From positions 3,893,001 through 3,957,000 of the forward strand of contig NZ_CP083451.1 of assembly GCF_020080045.1 (NCBI RefSeq): a stretch of DNA of 64,000 bases, in the 5' to 3' direction. This document shows positions 1 through 9,446 of the stretch, piece after piece; within the stretch, counting starts at the first letter, position 1, and each line of letters opens with the position of its first letter. Under the pieces are notes generated by a model that did no database searches, was not told the DNA's origin, and was given only the letters and a program-made list of their open reading frames with translations. Source of the DNA: Comamonas odontotermitis (GTDB taxonomy: Bacteria > Pseudomonadota > Gammaproteobacteria > Burkholderiales > Burkholderiaceae_C). Made by a program: the position numbers and the translations under genes.

Positions 1-2
1 CC

Positions 3-446
3 CGCCGCAGCAGCGACATCAACGAGCAAGGGCTGCGCGTGGTGGGCTGGGCGTTGCGCAATGTGCAGGGTCGCTCCCATTGGGTGCGCTGGCAGTCGCA
101 CCCGCTGCGCAATGCGCAGGAATGGCAGCAGGCCTGGGAGATGGCCAACCACGCCGTGACCAATGGCGCCATCAATGGCAATGCAGGCAACAACGGCGAC
201 GGCATTCCGCAGACCACCGTGCTGATGCCGGTGCGCGGGTGGCAGTTGCTGTATTTTCGCGGCAACAGCTGGAGCAATCCGCTGTCGAGCAGCGCCACCG
301 ATACCCGAGCCGACCCGAACAACCCCACCGACACGCCCCTGTCCGATGGCGTGCGCCTGAGCCTGGAGCTGCCCGCACCCGGAGCCCTGTCCGGCACCAT
401 CACATCCGATTGGGTGAACCCCATTCTGGGGGGCAACAAATCATGA
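3..446 (+). CDS. gspJ: Type II secretion minor pseudopilin GspJ (C-terminal part)
   Basis: Open from the window edge (frame 3) to a TGA at 444-446, so only the C-terminal ~147 residues are visible and the prepilin leader is outside the window. GspJ is a minor pseudopilin that forms the tip complex of the type II secretion pseudopilus with GspH/I/K. The call rests mainly on position: its stop overlaps the start of gspK by 4 nt (ATGA), and the gspK-L-M-N-D-E order follows. The visible part (W/R-rich, with a 'GVRLSLELPAPG' segment near the end) fits the beta-rich C-terminal domain of GspJ. Family call is fairly sure; the fragment alone would be weaker. Confidence 0.8.
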   Translation, partial: RRSSDINEQGLRVVGWALRNVQGRSHWVRWQSHPLRNAQEWQQAWEMANHAVTNGAINGNAGNNGDGIPQTTVLMPVRGWQLLYFRGNSWSNPLSSSATDTRADPNNPTDTPLSDGVRLSLELPAPGALSGTITSDWVNPILGGNKS

Positions 447-1447
447 GATATGGCACCCGCCTGGGTCAGCGCGGCGCCGCCCTGCTGGCAGCCATGCTCA
501 CCGTCACCCTGGTGGCCACCATTGCGGCCAGCGCCGTGTGGCAGCAATGGCGAAATCTTGAGGTAGAAGGAGCCGAGCGCACGCGCGTGCAGGCCGCGTG
601 GCTGCTGCTGGGCGGGCTGGACTTTTCGCGCCAGATCCTGCGCCATGACGCGCGTACCAGCGGCGGCACCGACTCGCTGACCGAGCCCTGGTCGGTTCCA
701 CTGGCCGAGGCACGCCTGTCCACCTTTCTGCAGGCTACCAACAACCAGACCAATGTGGACGATGCCACCATCGACGCGGCGCAGGCCTTTCTGTCCGGTG
801 CCGTGGTGGATGCGCAGGCACGGCTCAACATTCGCAACCTGGTCAGCAGCAATGCCTTGAATCCAACAGCCCGGCGCCAGTTCGAGCGCCTGTTCGAGCG
901 CCTGGGCCTGCCCAGCGCTGAGTTGACCCTGCTGAGCCAGCAAGCCCTGGCCGCATTGCGCAGCGAAGGCAAGACCGCCAATGCCCCACTCCTGCCCCGC
1001 ACCTACAAAGAACTGGCCTGGTGGGGCTTGTCACCCGCCACGCTGGCAGCACTGGAGCCCTATGTGACACTTCTGCCGCAAACCTCGCTGGTCAATATCA
1101 ATACGGCTTCGCCCACGGTCATCTGGGCAGCAGTCGATGGCCTGGACTTTGCTACGGCCCAGCAGATCGCGCAGATGCGCACAACCAAGGCATTTGAAAA
1201 CACCACAGACATCAAGCAACGCTTTCCCAACAACCAGGCACTGTCAGCGGCGATTGGCCTGCTCGATGTGAGAACCGCCTACTTTGAAGTCTGGGCGCGT
1301 CTACGCTTTGATGACCTGGTGGTGCAGGAGAAATCGCTGGTCTACCGCCAGGGCCTGTCCGTGTCGACCGTGGTGCGCGAGCGCGGAGCAGCCATGCCCG
1401 CCTCTTTGCTGGCAGAAGGCAGCTCGGCTTTTCCGGGAGGGCAGTGA
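443..1447 (+). CDS. gspK: Type II secretion minor pseudopilin GspK
   Basis: 334 aa. The N-terminus has a short basic leader (MRYGTRLGQRG) followed directly by a hydrophobic helix (AALLAAMLTVTLVATIAASAVW), as in GspK, the large minor pseudopilin capping the T2SS pseudopilus in the periplasm. A later segment, 'LVNINTASPTVIWAAVDGL' (about residues 216-234), is the helix-hairpin-helix-like stretch typical of the GspK domain. The start at 443 is chosen because it overlaps the gspJ stop and begins the prepilin-like leader; the reading frame stays open upstream to position 80 but that part has no leader. Translationally coupled to gspJ. 280 nt of non-coding sequence separate it from gspL. Confidence 0.92.
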   Translation: MRYGTRLGQRGAALLAAMLTVTLVATIAASAVWQQWRNLEVEGAERTRVQAAWLLLGGLDFSRQILRHDARTSGGTDSLTEPWSVPLAEARLSTFLQATNNQTNVDDATIDAAQAFLSGAVVDAQARLNIRNLVSSNALNPTARRQFERLFERLGLPSAELTLLSQQALAALRSEGKTANAPLLPRTYKELAWWGLSPATLAALEPYVTLLPQTSLVNINTASPTVIWAAVDGLDFATAQQIAQMRTTKAFENTTDIKQRFPNNQALSAAIGLLDVRTAYFEVWARLRFDDLVVQEKSLVYRQGLSVSTVVRERGAAMPASLLAEGSSAFPGGQ

Positions 1448-1511
1448 CCGCTCTCTCTTCTTGTAACAACGTCAGCCACGCTTGCTGGCCCCATCACCCA
1501 GAAAGTGTCTT

Positions 1512-1535
1512 TCGCTATAAAAACAAGAGCATCAT
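1512..1535 (+). repeat. Dispersed AT-core intergenic element, degenerate copy
   Basis: In the gspK-gspL gap lies GCTATAAAAACAAGAGCATC, a diverged member of a short element that recurs in this window (best copies at 19616 and 21764), with core TATNNAAA followed by AGC. It lies between two genes of one secretion cluster. The rest of the 280-nt gap shows no recognisable gene. Confidence 0.35.
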
Positions 1536-1727
1536 CTACTTTCCAGACTTGAATTTTTCATATATCTCGGTCAAAACCCAATCGCAATGTGCGCCAGCCG
1601 CTATTACTTTTGAAAACACCTACCGCTACAAGGCAGCAGCGACGAGATCGCCGTAGAGACAAGCCATGACAAGCGTATTGCAGTTCGGTGAACGCCAGCC
1701 CTCTACAATGCAGCGCACAACACGCTC

Positions 1728-2981
1728 ATGAGTACATTACTGATTTCATTGCCGATGGCCAATGGCCCGGACACAGGCGCCCTGGGAGCTGGCACAGCCC
1801 CCAGCTACAGCTATGCCTTGTCGCCGGACGGCGAGGCCATCAGCCAGCAAGGTAACACCACTGCCGGACTCTTGCCCCAGCCGGGCCGCACGGGCGAAGT
1901 GGTGGCCGTGGTGCCGGCGGCCATGCTGTCATGGCAACGCGCGCCCCTGCCGCAGGGCGTGGGGCCTGGGTCGCCCCGCCTGCGCGCCGTGCTGGAGGGA
2001 GTGCTGGAAGAGCACCTGCTCGACGACCCGGCCCAGCTGCACTTTGCACTGCAGCCGGATGCTGTGGCCGGCGAGCCCATATGGATTGCCTGCTGCCCCC
2101 GCGCCTGGCTGCGCGAACATCTGCAAAACCTGGAAGCCGCTGGCCGCGCCGTTGCCCGCGTCGTGCCCAGCCATGCGCCCGGGGAACCTTCGCCAGATGG
2201 TGCACAACTGCTGATCACCGGCAGCCCCGAGTGGCCGCAAGCCGTGGTGTACGGCACCGGTCCGGATGACGCCGTGCTCGTGCTGCCGCTGTCGCGCGAC
2301 ACCCTGCCGCTGCTCCCCCCCCTGGATGCTGACAGCGCAGTGCATGCCGAGCCTGCTGTGGCCGGCACAGCCGAGCAACTGTTGCAGCGCCCGGTACGCC
2401 TGTACTCCCCAGCCCAATCCATGTTGGATGCTTCGCGCAGCGACTGGGACCTGGCCCAGCTGGAATTTGCCAACAGTGGCCGCAACCGCCTGCAGCGCCG
2501 CCTGGGCAGCGGGCTCAACGATGTACTGCATGCCCCCGCCTGGAAACCGGCCCGCTGGGGCGTAGTCGCCCTGGCACTGATTGCCGTGATCGGCGCCAAC
2601 ATCTGGGCTTGGCAGGAGCGCCAGCAACTGCGCGCCAAGGCAGCGCTGGTGCGCAGCACGCTCACCACGACCTTCCCCAAGGTGCAGGTGGTGGTCGATG
2701 CCCCTGTGCAGATGGCCCGCGAAGTGGCCAACCTGCGCCAGGCCTCGGGTGGCCTGACAGCGGGTGACGCCGAGCCACTGCTCGCTGCGGCGGGTGAAGC
2801 ACTTGCCGCACTGCCAGCCAGTGCCACGCCATCGGGCATCGAATACAGCAACAGCGAATTGCGCCTGCGCGGCCTGCCCACCGATGGCTTTGATGCCTTC
2901 CGCACCAAGCTGCAAGCCCAGGGCTTGCGCGCCGACATGCAAAACGACCAATGGGTGATCCGCGCGGAGGCCCGGCCATGA
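1728..2981 (+). CDS. gspL: Type II secretion inner-membrane platform protein GspL
   Basis: 417 aa. GspL is a bitopic inner-membrane protein; its cytoplasmic actin-like domain recruits the ATPase GspE and its periplasmic ferredoxin-like domain pairs with GspM. Here a long soluble N-terminal part (to about residue 273) is followed by one membrane helix (RWGVVALALIAVIGANIWAW, about 275-294) and a periplasmic region of ~120 residues, matching the family layout. The stop overlaps the gspM start by 4 nt (ATGA). The N-terminus is moderately divergent, so assignment rests on topology, length and the gene order K-L-M-N-D-E. Confidence 0.9.
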   Translation: MSTLLISLPMANGPDTGALGAGTAPSYSYALSPDGEAISQQGNTTAGLLPQPGRTGEVVAVVPAAMLSWQRAPLPQGVGPGSPRLRAVLEGVLEEHLLDDPAQLHFALQPDAVAGEPIWIACCPRAWLREHLQNLEAAGRAVARVVPSHAPGEPSPDGAQLLITGSPEWPQAVVYGTGPDDAVLVLPLSRDTLPLLPPLDADSAVHAEPAVAGTAEQLLQRPVRLYSPAQSMLDASRSDWDLAQLEFANSGRNRLQRRLGSGLNDVLHAPAWKPARWGVVALALIAVIGANIWAWQERQQLRAKAALVRSTLTTTFPKVQVVVDAPVQMAREVANLRQASGGLTAGDAEPLLAAAGEALAALPASATPSGIEYSNSELRLRGLPTDGFDAFRTKLQAQGLRADMQNDQWVIRAEARP

Positions 2982-3532
2982 GAAACAACGCATCCATGCC
3001 TGGCCGCAAAGCGGCTTCCACCAATACCGCCTTCGCGCAACTGCGCCAGCGCTGGATGGCGCTCGATGCCCGCGAGCGCCATGGCGTATCGCTAGCTGCA
3101 GCGGTGGTCCTGATTGCCCTGCTGTGGTGGCTGGCCATTGCCCCCGTGTTGCAGGCCTGGCGCACTGCGCCCGCAGAACACGCACGGCTGGATGCCGACC
3201 TTGCCCGCATGCTGTCACTGCAAAGCGAAGCGCGCCAGCTGCAATCGGCCACCACCTTGACGACCGCACAGGCGCGCCAGCAGCTGGAATCCAGCCTCAC
3301 CCAGCAACTGGGCGCGACCGCCAAGCTGTCTGTGCTGGGCGAACGTGTCACTGTCACACTGAGCAATGCATCCGCAGCTTCCACCCAGCGCTGGCTGGGA
3401 CAGGTGCGGGCCAATGCCCATGCCATTCCCACCGAGCTGCGCCTGACGCGCAGCAATGCAGCCAAGGCAGATGCTGCGCCCACCTGGTCAGGCAGCATCG
3501 TGCTGCAACTGCCGGTGCAGGCCGGGCAGTAA
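2978..3532 (+). CDS. gspM: Type II secretion platform protein GspM
   Basis: 184 aa from the ATG that overlaps the gspL stop; an upstream in-frame ATG at 2951 would lie inside gspL and is less likely. GspM is a small bitopic inner-membrane protein that stabilises GspL and GspE. A cytoplasmic stretch of ~35 residues precedes a single helix (VSLAAAVVLIALLWWLAIAP, about 36-55) and then a helical and ferredoxin-like periplasmic domain, the usual GspM layout and length. Confidence 0.9.
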   Translation: MRNNASMPGRKAASTNTAFAQLRQRWMALDARERHGVSLAAAVVLIALLWWLAIAPVLQAWRTAPAEHARLDADLARMLSLQSEARQLQSATTLTTAQARQQLESSLTQQLGATAKLSVLGERVTVTLSNASAASTQRWLGQVRANAHAIPTELRLTRSNAAKADAAPTWSGSIVLQLPVQAGQ

Positions 3533-3546
3533 GGCGGCACATTTCC

Positions 3547-4359
3547 ATGTCCCAGCATCGCTCGCACCCGACCATGACTGCCGCCAGGCCCGCGCGCGCG
3601 CCCTGGCGCTGGGCAGTGGCCGGAGCATGCATGGGCGGCGCGGCGGCACTGGTGGCATACGCACCCGCCTATTGGCTGGCCCATGGCCTTGCCTGGGCAA
3701 CCCAAGACCAGTTGCAACTGCGCGAGCCGCGCGGCACGGTCTGGAACGGATCAGCCCAGTGGGTGCTGACCGGTGGCAAAGCCAGCCGCGACCAGATGGC
3801 GCTGCCCGGCCGGGTCGATTGGCAATTGCGCCCCCAGTTCACGGGCCTTGCCATGCGCTGGAATGCGGACTGCTGCATGGCAACGCCGCTGCCCATCCAT
3901 ATCCAACCCCATTGGGGTGGCGCCACCATCACACTGGCATCGCACGAAAGCCGCTGGCCTGCTGCCCTGCTTGCAGGCCTGGGCACACCGTGGAACACCA
4001 TCCAGGCCCAGGGACAGCTGCTGCTCAAAACGCGTGATCTTTCGCTCGCATTGAATGCAGGGCGCCTGCAGGTGCAAGGTGGCGCCGAGCTGGATGCCAT
4101 GGCAGTTACATCGCGCCTGTCCACCATCCAGCCTTTGGGCAGCTACCGGGTGCAGGTACAAGGCGGCGACATGACCACCTTGCAACTGTCTACCCTGGAC
4201 GGCGCCCTCCAACTGCAGGGCAAGGGCCAATGGATTGGCCAGCGCCTGCGTTTTCAGGGTGAGGCCTGGGCGGCCGAGGGCCGCGAAGCAGCCCTCGCCA
4301 ATCTCTTGACTATGATTGGGCAGCGCAACGGCAAGCGTGTGCTGCTATCGGTGGGCTAG
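3547..4359 (+). CDS. gspN: Type II secretion protein GspN
   Basis: 270 aa from ATG 3547; an alternative ATG at 3574 would give 261 aa and still precede the membrane anchor (WAVAGACMGGAAALVAYAPA). GspN is an accessory T2SS protein with one N-terminal membrane segment and a periplasmic beta-rich domain; motifs such as 'GTVWNGSAQWVLTG' early and 'LRFQGEAWA' near the end are typical of the family. The coding sequence starts 14 nt after gspM, so it is in the same operon. Its placement before gspD is common in Burkholderiales clusters. Confidence 0.87.
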   Translation: MSQHRSHPTMTAARPARAPWRWAVAGACMGGAAALVAYAPAYWLAHGLAWATQDQLQLREPRGTVWNGSAQWVLTGGKASRDQMALPGRVDWQLRPQFTGLAMRWNADCCMATPLPIHIQPHWGGATITLASHESRWPAALLAGLGTPWNTIQAQGQLLLKTRDLSLALNAGRLQVQGGAELDAMAVTSRLSTIQPLGSYRVQVQGGDMTTLQLSTLDGALQLQGKGQWIGQRLRFQGEAWAAEGREAALANLLTMIGQRNGKRVLLSVG

Positions 4360-4369
4360 ATGAACGCTC

Positions 4370-4412
4370 CCCTGAATCGCTTCGCTTTTTCCCTCAAGGG
4401 AACGATGACTAT
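4370..4412 (+). repeat. Intergenic palindrome-like remnant between gspN and gspD
   Basis: Just after gspN the sequence CCCCTGAATCGCTTCGCT is followed by an inverted repeat TTCCCT-CA-AGGGAA. The same style of sequence (CCCTGAG/AAGCGCTACGCGCCTTCCC) recurs after livK, livF and cphA in this window. It may be a REP-like remnant; no uridine-rich tail is seen, so it is not a clear terminator. Confidence 0.35.
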
Positions 4413-4444
4413 GGATAGCGCCCATTTGGTGCCTTGCGACCTGA

Positions 4445-6775
4445 ATGACTGAATTTATGAAGAATCTCACACAGAACAGCGTTCGATTTGCTCTGCATTC
4501 AATCGCAGCAAGCCTTTTGCTGGCGGGCGCCACAGGCAGCATCCATGCGCAAACCGCTGTCAGCACGGCCACATCCAGCATTCGCCCGGGCGAGCCGGTG
4601 ACGCTGAACTTTGCCAATGCGGACATCGAATCCATCGCTCGTACCATGGCCACCATCACCGGCAAGAACGTGGTGGTGGATCCGCGCGTCAAGGGCACAA
4701 TGAACCTGGTGACCGACAAGGCGGTAACGCCCAGTGCAGCCTTCGAACAGTTTCTTGCCGCGCTGCGCCTGCAGAACTACACGGTGGTCGAAGCCGCAGG
4801 CCTGTACAAGGTGGTGCCCGAGGCCGATGCCAAGCTGCAGGGCGGCACCGTGCGCATCAGCCAGGGCGGAGCCGGTGGCCAGGTGCAGGGCGGCGGCCAG
4901 ATCGTGACCCAGATCTTCAAGCTGAACTACGAAAACGCCAGCAACCTGGTTCCCGTGCTGCGCCCCCTGATCAGCCCCAACAACACCATCAACGTCAACC
5001 CCGGCAACAACTCGCTGGTCATCACCGACTACGCCGACAATCTGCAACGCCTCTCGCGCATCGTTGCCAGCATGGATGTGGCCAACGCCAGCGATGTCGA
5101 GATCGTGCCGCTGCAGCATGCCGTGGCCAGCGACATCGTCCCGCTGCTCCAACGCCTGGTAGAAGGTGGCAACGCCGCCACCAGCAGTGGCGGCGTACCG
5201 AGCGCTGCCGCGCAGCCCGGCGGAGCCCAGGCAGACAACGCCTACCGCACGGCCATCCTGGCGGACAGCCGCACCAACAGCATCCTGCTGCGCGCGGCCA
5301 ACCCGGCCCGCCTGACCCAGGCCAAGAACCTGATCAGCAAGCTCGATAGCCCGAGCCGGGGCGACGCTTCCGGCAACATCCATGTCGTGTACCTGCGCAA
5401 CGCCGATGCCACGGCGCTTGCTACCACCTTGCGCGCGGCGCTGACCGGCCAGGATGGCGGCGGAGCCAGCCCGGCCACCAACCTGTCGAGCAGCAGCCAG
5501 AACAGCAACACCCGCATGGGCGGCAGCACCTCGCTGGGCGGCACATCCTCGGGATCGCTGGGTACCAGCACCAGCAACAACAGCACCCTGGGTGGCAACA
5601 ACCGCCTCAATACCGGCACGGCCCTGAGCAGCAGCACCGACACCGGCAGTGCCACTGGCGGCATCATCCAGGCCGATACCGCAACCAACTCGCTGATCAT
5701 CACCGCGCCCGAGCCGCTGTACCGCCAGATCCGCGCCGTGATCGACCAACTGGACAGCCGACGCGCCCAGGTGCTGGTGGAAAGCCTGATCGTGGAAGTC
5801 AGCGCCGAGAAGGCCGCCCAGTTTGGCGTGCAATGGCAAAGCCTTCTTGGCCAGGGCAACAATGTGGTGGGCATATTGGGCAACAATTTCAGCGTGGGCG
5901 GTGCCAACCTGTTCGACCTCGCAGCAGGCATTGCCACCGGCCAGAACAATGGCAACTATTCTGGAGCAAAGCCCAGCGCAGGCATGAACGCAGGCATCGC
6001 CTTCAAGCACAACGGCGAATACGTGCTTGGCGCCCTGGCCAACCTGCTGCAGTCCAACGCGGATGGCAATATTCTGGCCACGCCCAATCTGCTGACCCTG
6101 GACAACCAGGAGGCGCAAATTCTGGTGGGCGAAAACCGGCCATTCGTGACCGGCTCCTATGCATCCACCAACAGCACCAGCACGGTCAATCCCTTCACCA
6201 CGGTCGAGCGCAAGGATGTGGGCCTGACCTTGCGCGTACGCCCGCAGATCAATGCCAACGGCACGGTCAAGCTGACCATCTACCAGGAAACCTCCAACGT
6301 CATCGACGGCACGGCCAAGGACACCAACGGGCCCTCCACCACCAAGCGCTCCATCGAGTCGACCGTGCTGGTGGATGACGGCTCCATCATCGTCATCGGC
6401 GGCCTGTTGCAGGACCAGTACTCCGGCTCTGTGCAAAAGATCCCGTACCTGGGCGACCTGCCCGGCATTGGCGCGCTGTTCCGCAGCGACTCCCGCTCGC
6501 GCAAGAAAACCAATCTGATGGTGTTCCTGCGTCCCGTTGTCATGCGCGATGCAGATACCACGCGCCAGGTCAGCCTTGACCGCTACGACCTGATGCGCGG
6601 CCTGCAGATCAGCAACCAACCGACGCCGAGCACCATGGTGCCGGTCAACGATTCGGCCATCATCACGCCGATGTCACAGCAAACCTCCGGCACCCCGCTG
6701 GGCTATTCCGAAGCGCCGGTGTTGCAGGCACCAGCACTCACCGTCACGCCGCAAGGCATGCGTTTCGAGCCTTGA
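4445..6775 (+). CDS. gspD: Type II secretion outer-membrane secretin GspD
   Basis: 776 aa. GspD forms the outer-membrane channel of the T2SS. A signal peptide ends near SIHAQ (about residue 36). It is followed by an N0 domain ([18 protein letters not shown]), repeated N1-N3 KH-like domains ([19 protein letters not shown] and similar), then the secretin C-domain with '[20 protein letters not shown]' and '[11 protein letters not shown]' near the end. A Ser/Thr/Gly/Asn-rich low-complexity insert (about residues 337-405) interrupts N3, as in other Burkholderiales GspD. ATG 4457 (MKNLTQ) is an equally plausible start. Short C-terminal tail, no obvious pilotin-binding S-domain. Confidence 0.96.
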   Translation: MTEFMKNLTQNSVRFALHSIAASLLLAGATGSIHAQTAVSTATSSIRPGEPVTLNFANADIESIARTMATITGKNVVVDPRVKGTMNLVTDKAVTPSAAFEQFLAALRLQNYTVVEAAGLYKVVPEADAKLQGGTVRISQGGAGGQVQGGGQIVTQIFKLNYENASNLVPVLRPLISPNNTINVNPGNNSLVITDYADNLQRLSRIVASMDVANASDVEIVPLQHAVASDIVPLLQRLVEGGNAATSSGGVPSAAAQPGGAQADNAYRTAILADSRTNSILLRAANPARLTQAKNLISKLDSPSRGDASGNIHVVYLRNADATALATTLRAALTGQDGGGASPATNLSSSSQNSNTRMGGSTSLGGTSSGSLGTSTSNNSTLGGNNRLNTGTALSSSTDTGSATGGIIQADTATNSLIITAPEPLYRQIRAVIDQLDSRRAQVLVESLIVEVSAEKAAQFGVQWQSLLGQGNNVVGILGNNFSVGGANLFDLAAGIATGQNNGNYSGAKPSAGMNAGIAFKHNGEYVLGALANLLQSNADGNILATPNLLTLDNQEAQILVGENRPFVTGSYASTNSTSTVNPFTTVERKDVGLTLRVRPQINANGTVKLTIYQETSNVIDGTAKDTNGPSTTKRSIESTVLVDDGSIIVIGGLLQDQYSGSVQKIPYLGDLPGIGALFRSDSRSRKKTNLMVFLRPVVMRDADTTRQVSLDRYDLMRGLQISNQPTPSTMVPVNDSAIITPMSQQTSGTPLGYSEAPVLQAPALTVTPQGMRFEP

Positions 6776-6794
6776 TCGAAGAACGGTTGACCTG

Positions 6795-8156
6795 ATGCGC
6801 CACCCTCTGCCCTATGCCTTTGCGCGCAGCAGCCAGTTGCTGCTGGAAGAAGATGCCGACCAATACCTGCTGTGGCACGGCGCCGTGCCCAACGGCGCCG
6901 CACTGTCCGAGGTGCTGCGCAAGTTTCCGGTCCAGCATCTGGCCCAACTGGCCGACGCCGAGCTGGCCCAGCGCATCAGCGCGGCCTACTCGCACAGCGA
7001 ATCGAACGCCGCGACCGTGATCAGTGAAGTGGAGGAAGGCACCGATCTTTCGCGCATGATGCAGGACATCCCGGCGGTGGAAGACCTGCTGGAATCCGCA
7101 GGTGATGCGCCCATCATCCGCATGCTCAATGCCTTGCTGACCCAAGCCGCGCGTGATGGAGCCAGCGACATCCATATCGAGCCCTACGAGCGCCATTCGA
7201 GCGTGCGCTTTCGCATCGACGGCGCACTGCGCGAAGTGGTGCAGCCGCACCGCGCGCTGCACGCAGCTCTGATCTCGCGCCTCAAGATCATGGCCGACCT
7301 CGACATTTCGGAAAAGCGCCTGCCGCAGGATGGCCGCATCAGCCTGCGCCTGGGCACGCGCGCCATCGACGTGCGCGTCTCCACCCTGCCCAGTGCCCAT
7401 GGCGAGCGTGCCGTGCTGCGCCTCCTGGACAAGAGCGAAAACAAGCTCAGCCTTGGCTCGGTCGGCATGCAGGGTGAAACCCTGCGCCGCTTTGAAAAGC
7501 TGGTGGCCCAGCCACACGGCATCGTGCTGGTGACCGGGCCCACGGGCTCGGGCAAAACCACCACGCTGTATGCCGCGCTGAGCCAGCTCGATGCCAGCCA
7601 GGGCAACATCATGACGGTGGAAGACCCGATCGAATACGAATTGCCCGGCATCGGCCAGACACAGGTCAACCCCAAGATCGACCTGACCTTTGCCAAAGCC
7701 CTTCGCGCGATCCTGCGCCAGGACCCGGACATCATCATGATCGGCGAAATCCGCGATTTCGAAACCGCACAGATCGCCATCCAGGCCTCGCTCACCGGTC
7801 ACCTGGTGCTGGCAACGCTGCACACCAACGATGCCACCAGCGCCATCACCCGCCTGACCGACATGGGCGTGGAGCCGTTTCTGCTGTCGTCATCGCTCCT
7901 GGGTGTACTGGCCCAGCGCCTGGTGCGCCGCGTGGATGACACCGAGCCCAGCGGCTACCGCGGCCGAACCGGCATCTTCGAGCTGCTGGTGGTGGACGAC
8001 CAGATCCGCGCGCAGATCCATGCGCAGGCGCCGGAATCCGAGATTCGCAGCGCCGCCATCGCCGCCGGCATGCACCTGATGCGAGATGATGGCGAACGCC
8101 TGGTGCGCGAAGGCATCACCACCGCCGAGGAAGTAGTGCGCGTCACCCGAGACTGA
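6795..8156 (+). CDS. gspE: Type II secretion assembly ATPase GspE, lacking the C4 zinc module
   Basis: 453 aa. GspE is the cytoplasmic hexameric ATPase that powers pseudopilus assembly. Visible motifs: N2 domain '[12 protein letters not shown]', Walker A '[12 protein letters not shown]' (about residues 249-260), Asp box '[10 protein letters not shown]', Walker B '[12 protein letters not shown]', His box '[15 protein letters not shown]'. After 'LAQRLVRR' the usual ~40-residue insert with two CxxC pairs is absent; the chain passes via 'VDDTEPS' straight to '[12 protein letters not shown]'. The frame is intact, so this is an in-frame loss and not a frameshift. Last gene of this gsp block; gspF is ~20 kb away. 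Confidence 0.95.
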   Translation: MRHPLPYAFARSSQLLLEEDADQYLLWHGAVPNGAALSEVLRKFPVQHLAQLADAELAQRISAAYSHSESNAATVISEVEEGTDLSRMMQDIPAVEDLLESAGDAPIIRMLNALLTQAARDGASDIHIEPYERHSSVRFRIDGALREVVQPHRALHAALISRLKIMADLDISEKRLPQDGRISLRLGTRAIDVRVSTLPSAHGERAVLRLLDKSENKLSLGSVGMQGETLRRFEKLVAQPHGIVLVTGPTGSGKTTTLYAALSQLDASQGNIMTVEDPIEYELPGIGQTQVNPKIDLTFAKALRAILRQDPDIIMIGEIRDFETAQIAIQASLTGHLVLATLHTNDATSAITRLTDMGVEPFLLSSSLLGVLAQRLVRRVDDTEPSGYRGRTGIFELLVVDDQIRAQIHAQAPESEIRSAAIAAGMHLMRDDGERLVREGITTAEEVVRVTRD

Positions 8157-8245
8157 TTCCTGCTCCGATGTCGAATGACGCTCCACATCACCCCGGTAAA
8201 CCCGTGCCGGACGCCAGCTGACCCGGTGTTTGCGACAATCGCCGC

Positions 8246-8530
8246 ATGATCGACTCCCTCACCCAATGGGCCGCTCCGTATGGTGGCGCCCTGTTTGTTG
8301 CCATGACGGCGCTGGCCGTCATATCGCTTGCTGCTCTGTGGCATCTGCGCCCGCGCCTCTCAGGTCAGCAACTGCGGCGCATGATGCGCGTTGCAGCCCT
8401 TGTGGCCCTGGCGGGCTCCTGGGTGGCCATGCAGCAAGGCGAGCAGTACCTGGCCACGGCGCTGCTGATCCTGCTGTGGGGCATTCTGGTGGGCATCACC
8501 TGCGCGCGCGAAATCGCCAGACGCAGATAA
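8246..8530 (+). CDS. Small hypothetical membrane protein
   Basis: 94 aa, not assigned to a family. Three hydrophobic stretches are visible (about residues 14-34, 46-60 and 67-84), separated by a basic loop (RPRLSGQQLRRMMR), and it ends in a basic tail (REIARRR). This suggests a small inner-membrane protein. It lies 89 nt after gspE on the same strand and is convergent with the tetR gene; a hairpin with a T-run follows. Codon use looks like that of neighbouring genes, so it is probably real. Confidence 0.6.
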   Translation: MIDSLTQWAAPYGGALFVAMTALAVISLAALWHLRPRLSGQQLRRMMRVAALVALAGSWVAMQQGEQYLATALLILLWGILVGITCAREIARRR

Positions 8531-8545
8531 GCCACCTACAAGCCG

Positions 8546-9316
8546 TCAAACCTCAGGCACGGGCCCCTTGCGGGTCGGTGCTTTTTTTGTGCCAGCCTTG
8601 CGTATAACAGTCGGTGAGGCAGGCACCGGCATCAACACCCCGCAAAGCAGCTGCTCCACGCACTGGTCAATCACCTGCTCTGCCGTGTAGTCGCCATCTT
8701 CCTGGTACCAGCGGCCAATCCAGCTCAGCGCACCGGCAATCACAAAGGCCGCCATCTTGGGATCACAGGGGCGCAGCAGGCCTTGCTCTATCCCCTGCGC
8801 CACCAGCTTGCGAAACTCGTGGTCAATGGCTGACTTGAGCCTGCGCAGCTCCTTGCGGCTTTCAGCGGGCACCTGCTCGTCTCCAACGCGGATCAGGCAG
8901 GTGCCGAAAGGCTGGATCACGATGGCCGCATAGCTGCGCATGCAGGCCTGCAACTGGTCCAGCGCATTGCCCCCAGCCCGGCGCGACGCCTCGATGCCGT
9001 CCAGCGTCATGTGCAAGCCCTTGCGCACGCACTCCAGCAAAATCTCGTCCTTGTTCTTGACGTAGTAGTACAGCGTAGGTTTGGAAACCTGCAGGCGCGC
9101 GGCAATGTCGTCGAGCGAGGTGGCAGGAAAGCCGCGTTCGTTGAACATCTTTGCCGCAGTCGTCAGCACCGCATTGCGCTTGGCCTCGCGCTGCACCTCG
9201 CGGCTGGGCGCGCCGGCCCAGGGCGATTCCTCCGCCACCAACCGCCCCGTGGGCTTGCCCGATCGCGGGGCCACTTTGCGCTGTTTATCTGTTGATTTAG
9301 CAACTGTTGACGCCAT
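8546..9316 (-). CDS. TetR/AcrR family transcriptional regulator
   Basis: 256 aa from the third of three consecutive ATGs (9322, 9319, 9316); 9316 is preferred because AGGA then lies 6 nt upstream. After a basic, disordered ~45-residue tail comes a classical TetR DNA-binding domain: 'ILTTAAKMFNERGFPATSLDDIAARLQVSKPTLYYYVKNKDEIL' region (about residues 49-93), then an all-helical ligand domain. It is divergent from livG and two palindromes lie in the shared promoter region, so it probably represses the transport/acyl-CoA operon and itself, with an acyl-CoA or acid as inducer (inference). The C-terminal Lys/Arg-rich tail is poorly conserved-looking. Confidence 0.9.
   Translation of the reverse strand: MASTVAKSTDKQRKVAPRSGKPTGRLVAEESPWAGAPSREVQREAKRNAVLTTAAKMFNERGFPATSLDDIAARLQVSKPTLYYYVKNKDEILLECVRKGLHMTLDGIEASRRAGGNALDQLQACMRSYAAIVIQPFGTCLIRVGDEQVPAESRKELRRLKSAIDHEFRKLVAQGIEQGLLRPCDPKMAAFVIAGALSWIGRWYQEDGDYTAEQVIDQCVEQLLCGVLMPVPASPTVIRKAGTKKAPTRKGPVPEV
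8557..8588 (+). terminator. Possible intrinsic terminator after the small membrane protein gene
   Basis: GCAC...GTGC stem enclosing a CCC/GGG pair, followed by CTTTTTTT at 8581-8588. It overlaps the 3' end of the convergent tetR gene. The stem is interrupted, so strength is uncertain. Confidence 0.45.
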
Positions 9317-9377
9317 CATCATTCCTCATCGGAGCGGGAAAATACCGATGTCATACGGGATCATCATCTTCAAAATC

Positions 9378-9411
9378 TACTCACGAGTAAAGAGTCTACG
9401 CAAAAGTAGAC
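9378..9411. promoter_or_regulatory. Two adjacent palindromes, likely TetR operator
   Basis: In the divergent tetR-livG region are TACTC-AC-GAGTA (9378-9389) and GTCTAC-N6-GTAGAC (9394-9411). Both share the half-site CTAC/GTAG or GTA and lie side by side. This arrangement is what a TetR dimer pair controlling both directions would need. Binding is inferred, not shown. Confidence 0.6.
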
Positions 9412-9446
9412 CACCACCGCATCGAACATACCCGTAGAGGAAGCCG

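Noticed and set aside
4499..6619. A 706-codon open frame on the minus strand opposite gspD
   Set aside because: It mirrors the gspD frame, encodes a Gly/Ala/His/Val-rich chain with no domain, and gspD is certain; typical of high-GC antisense frames.
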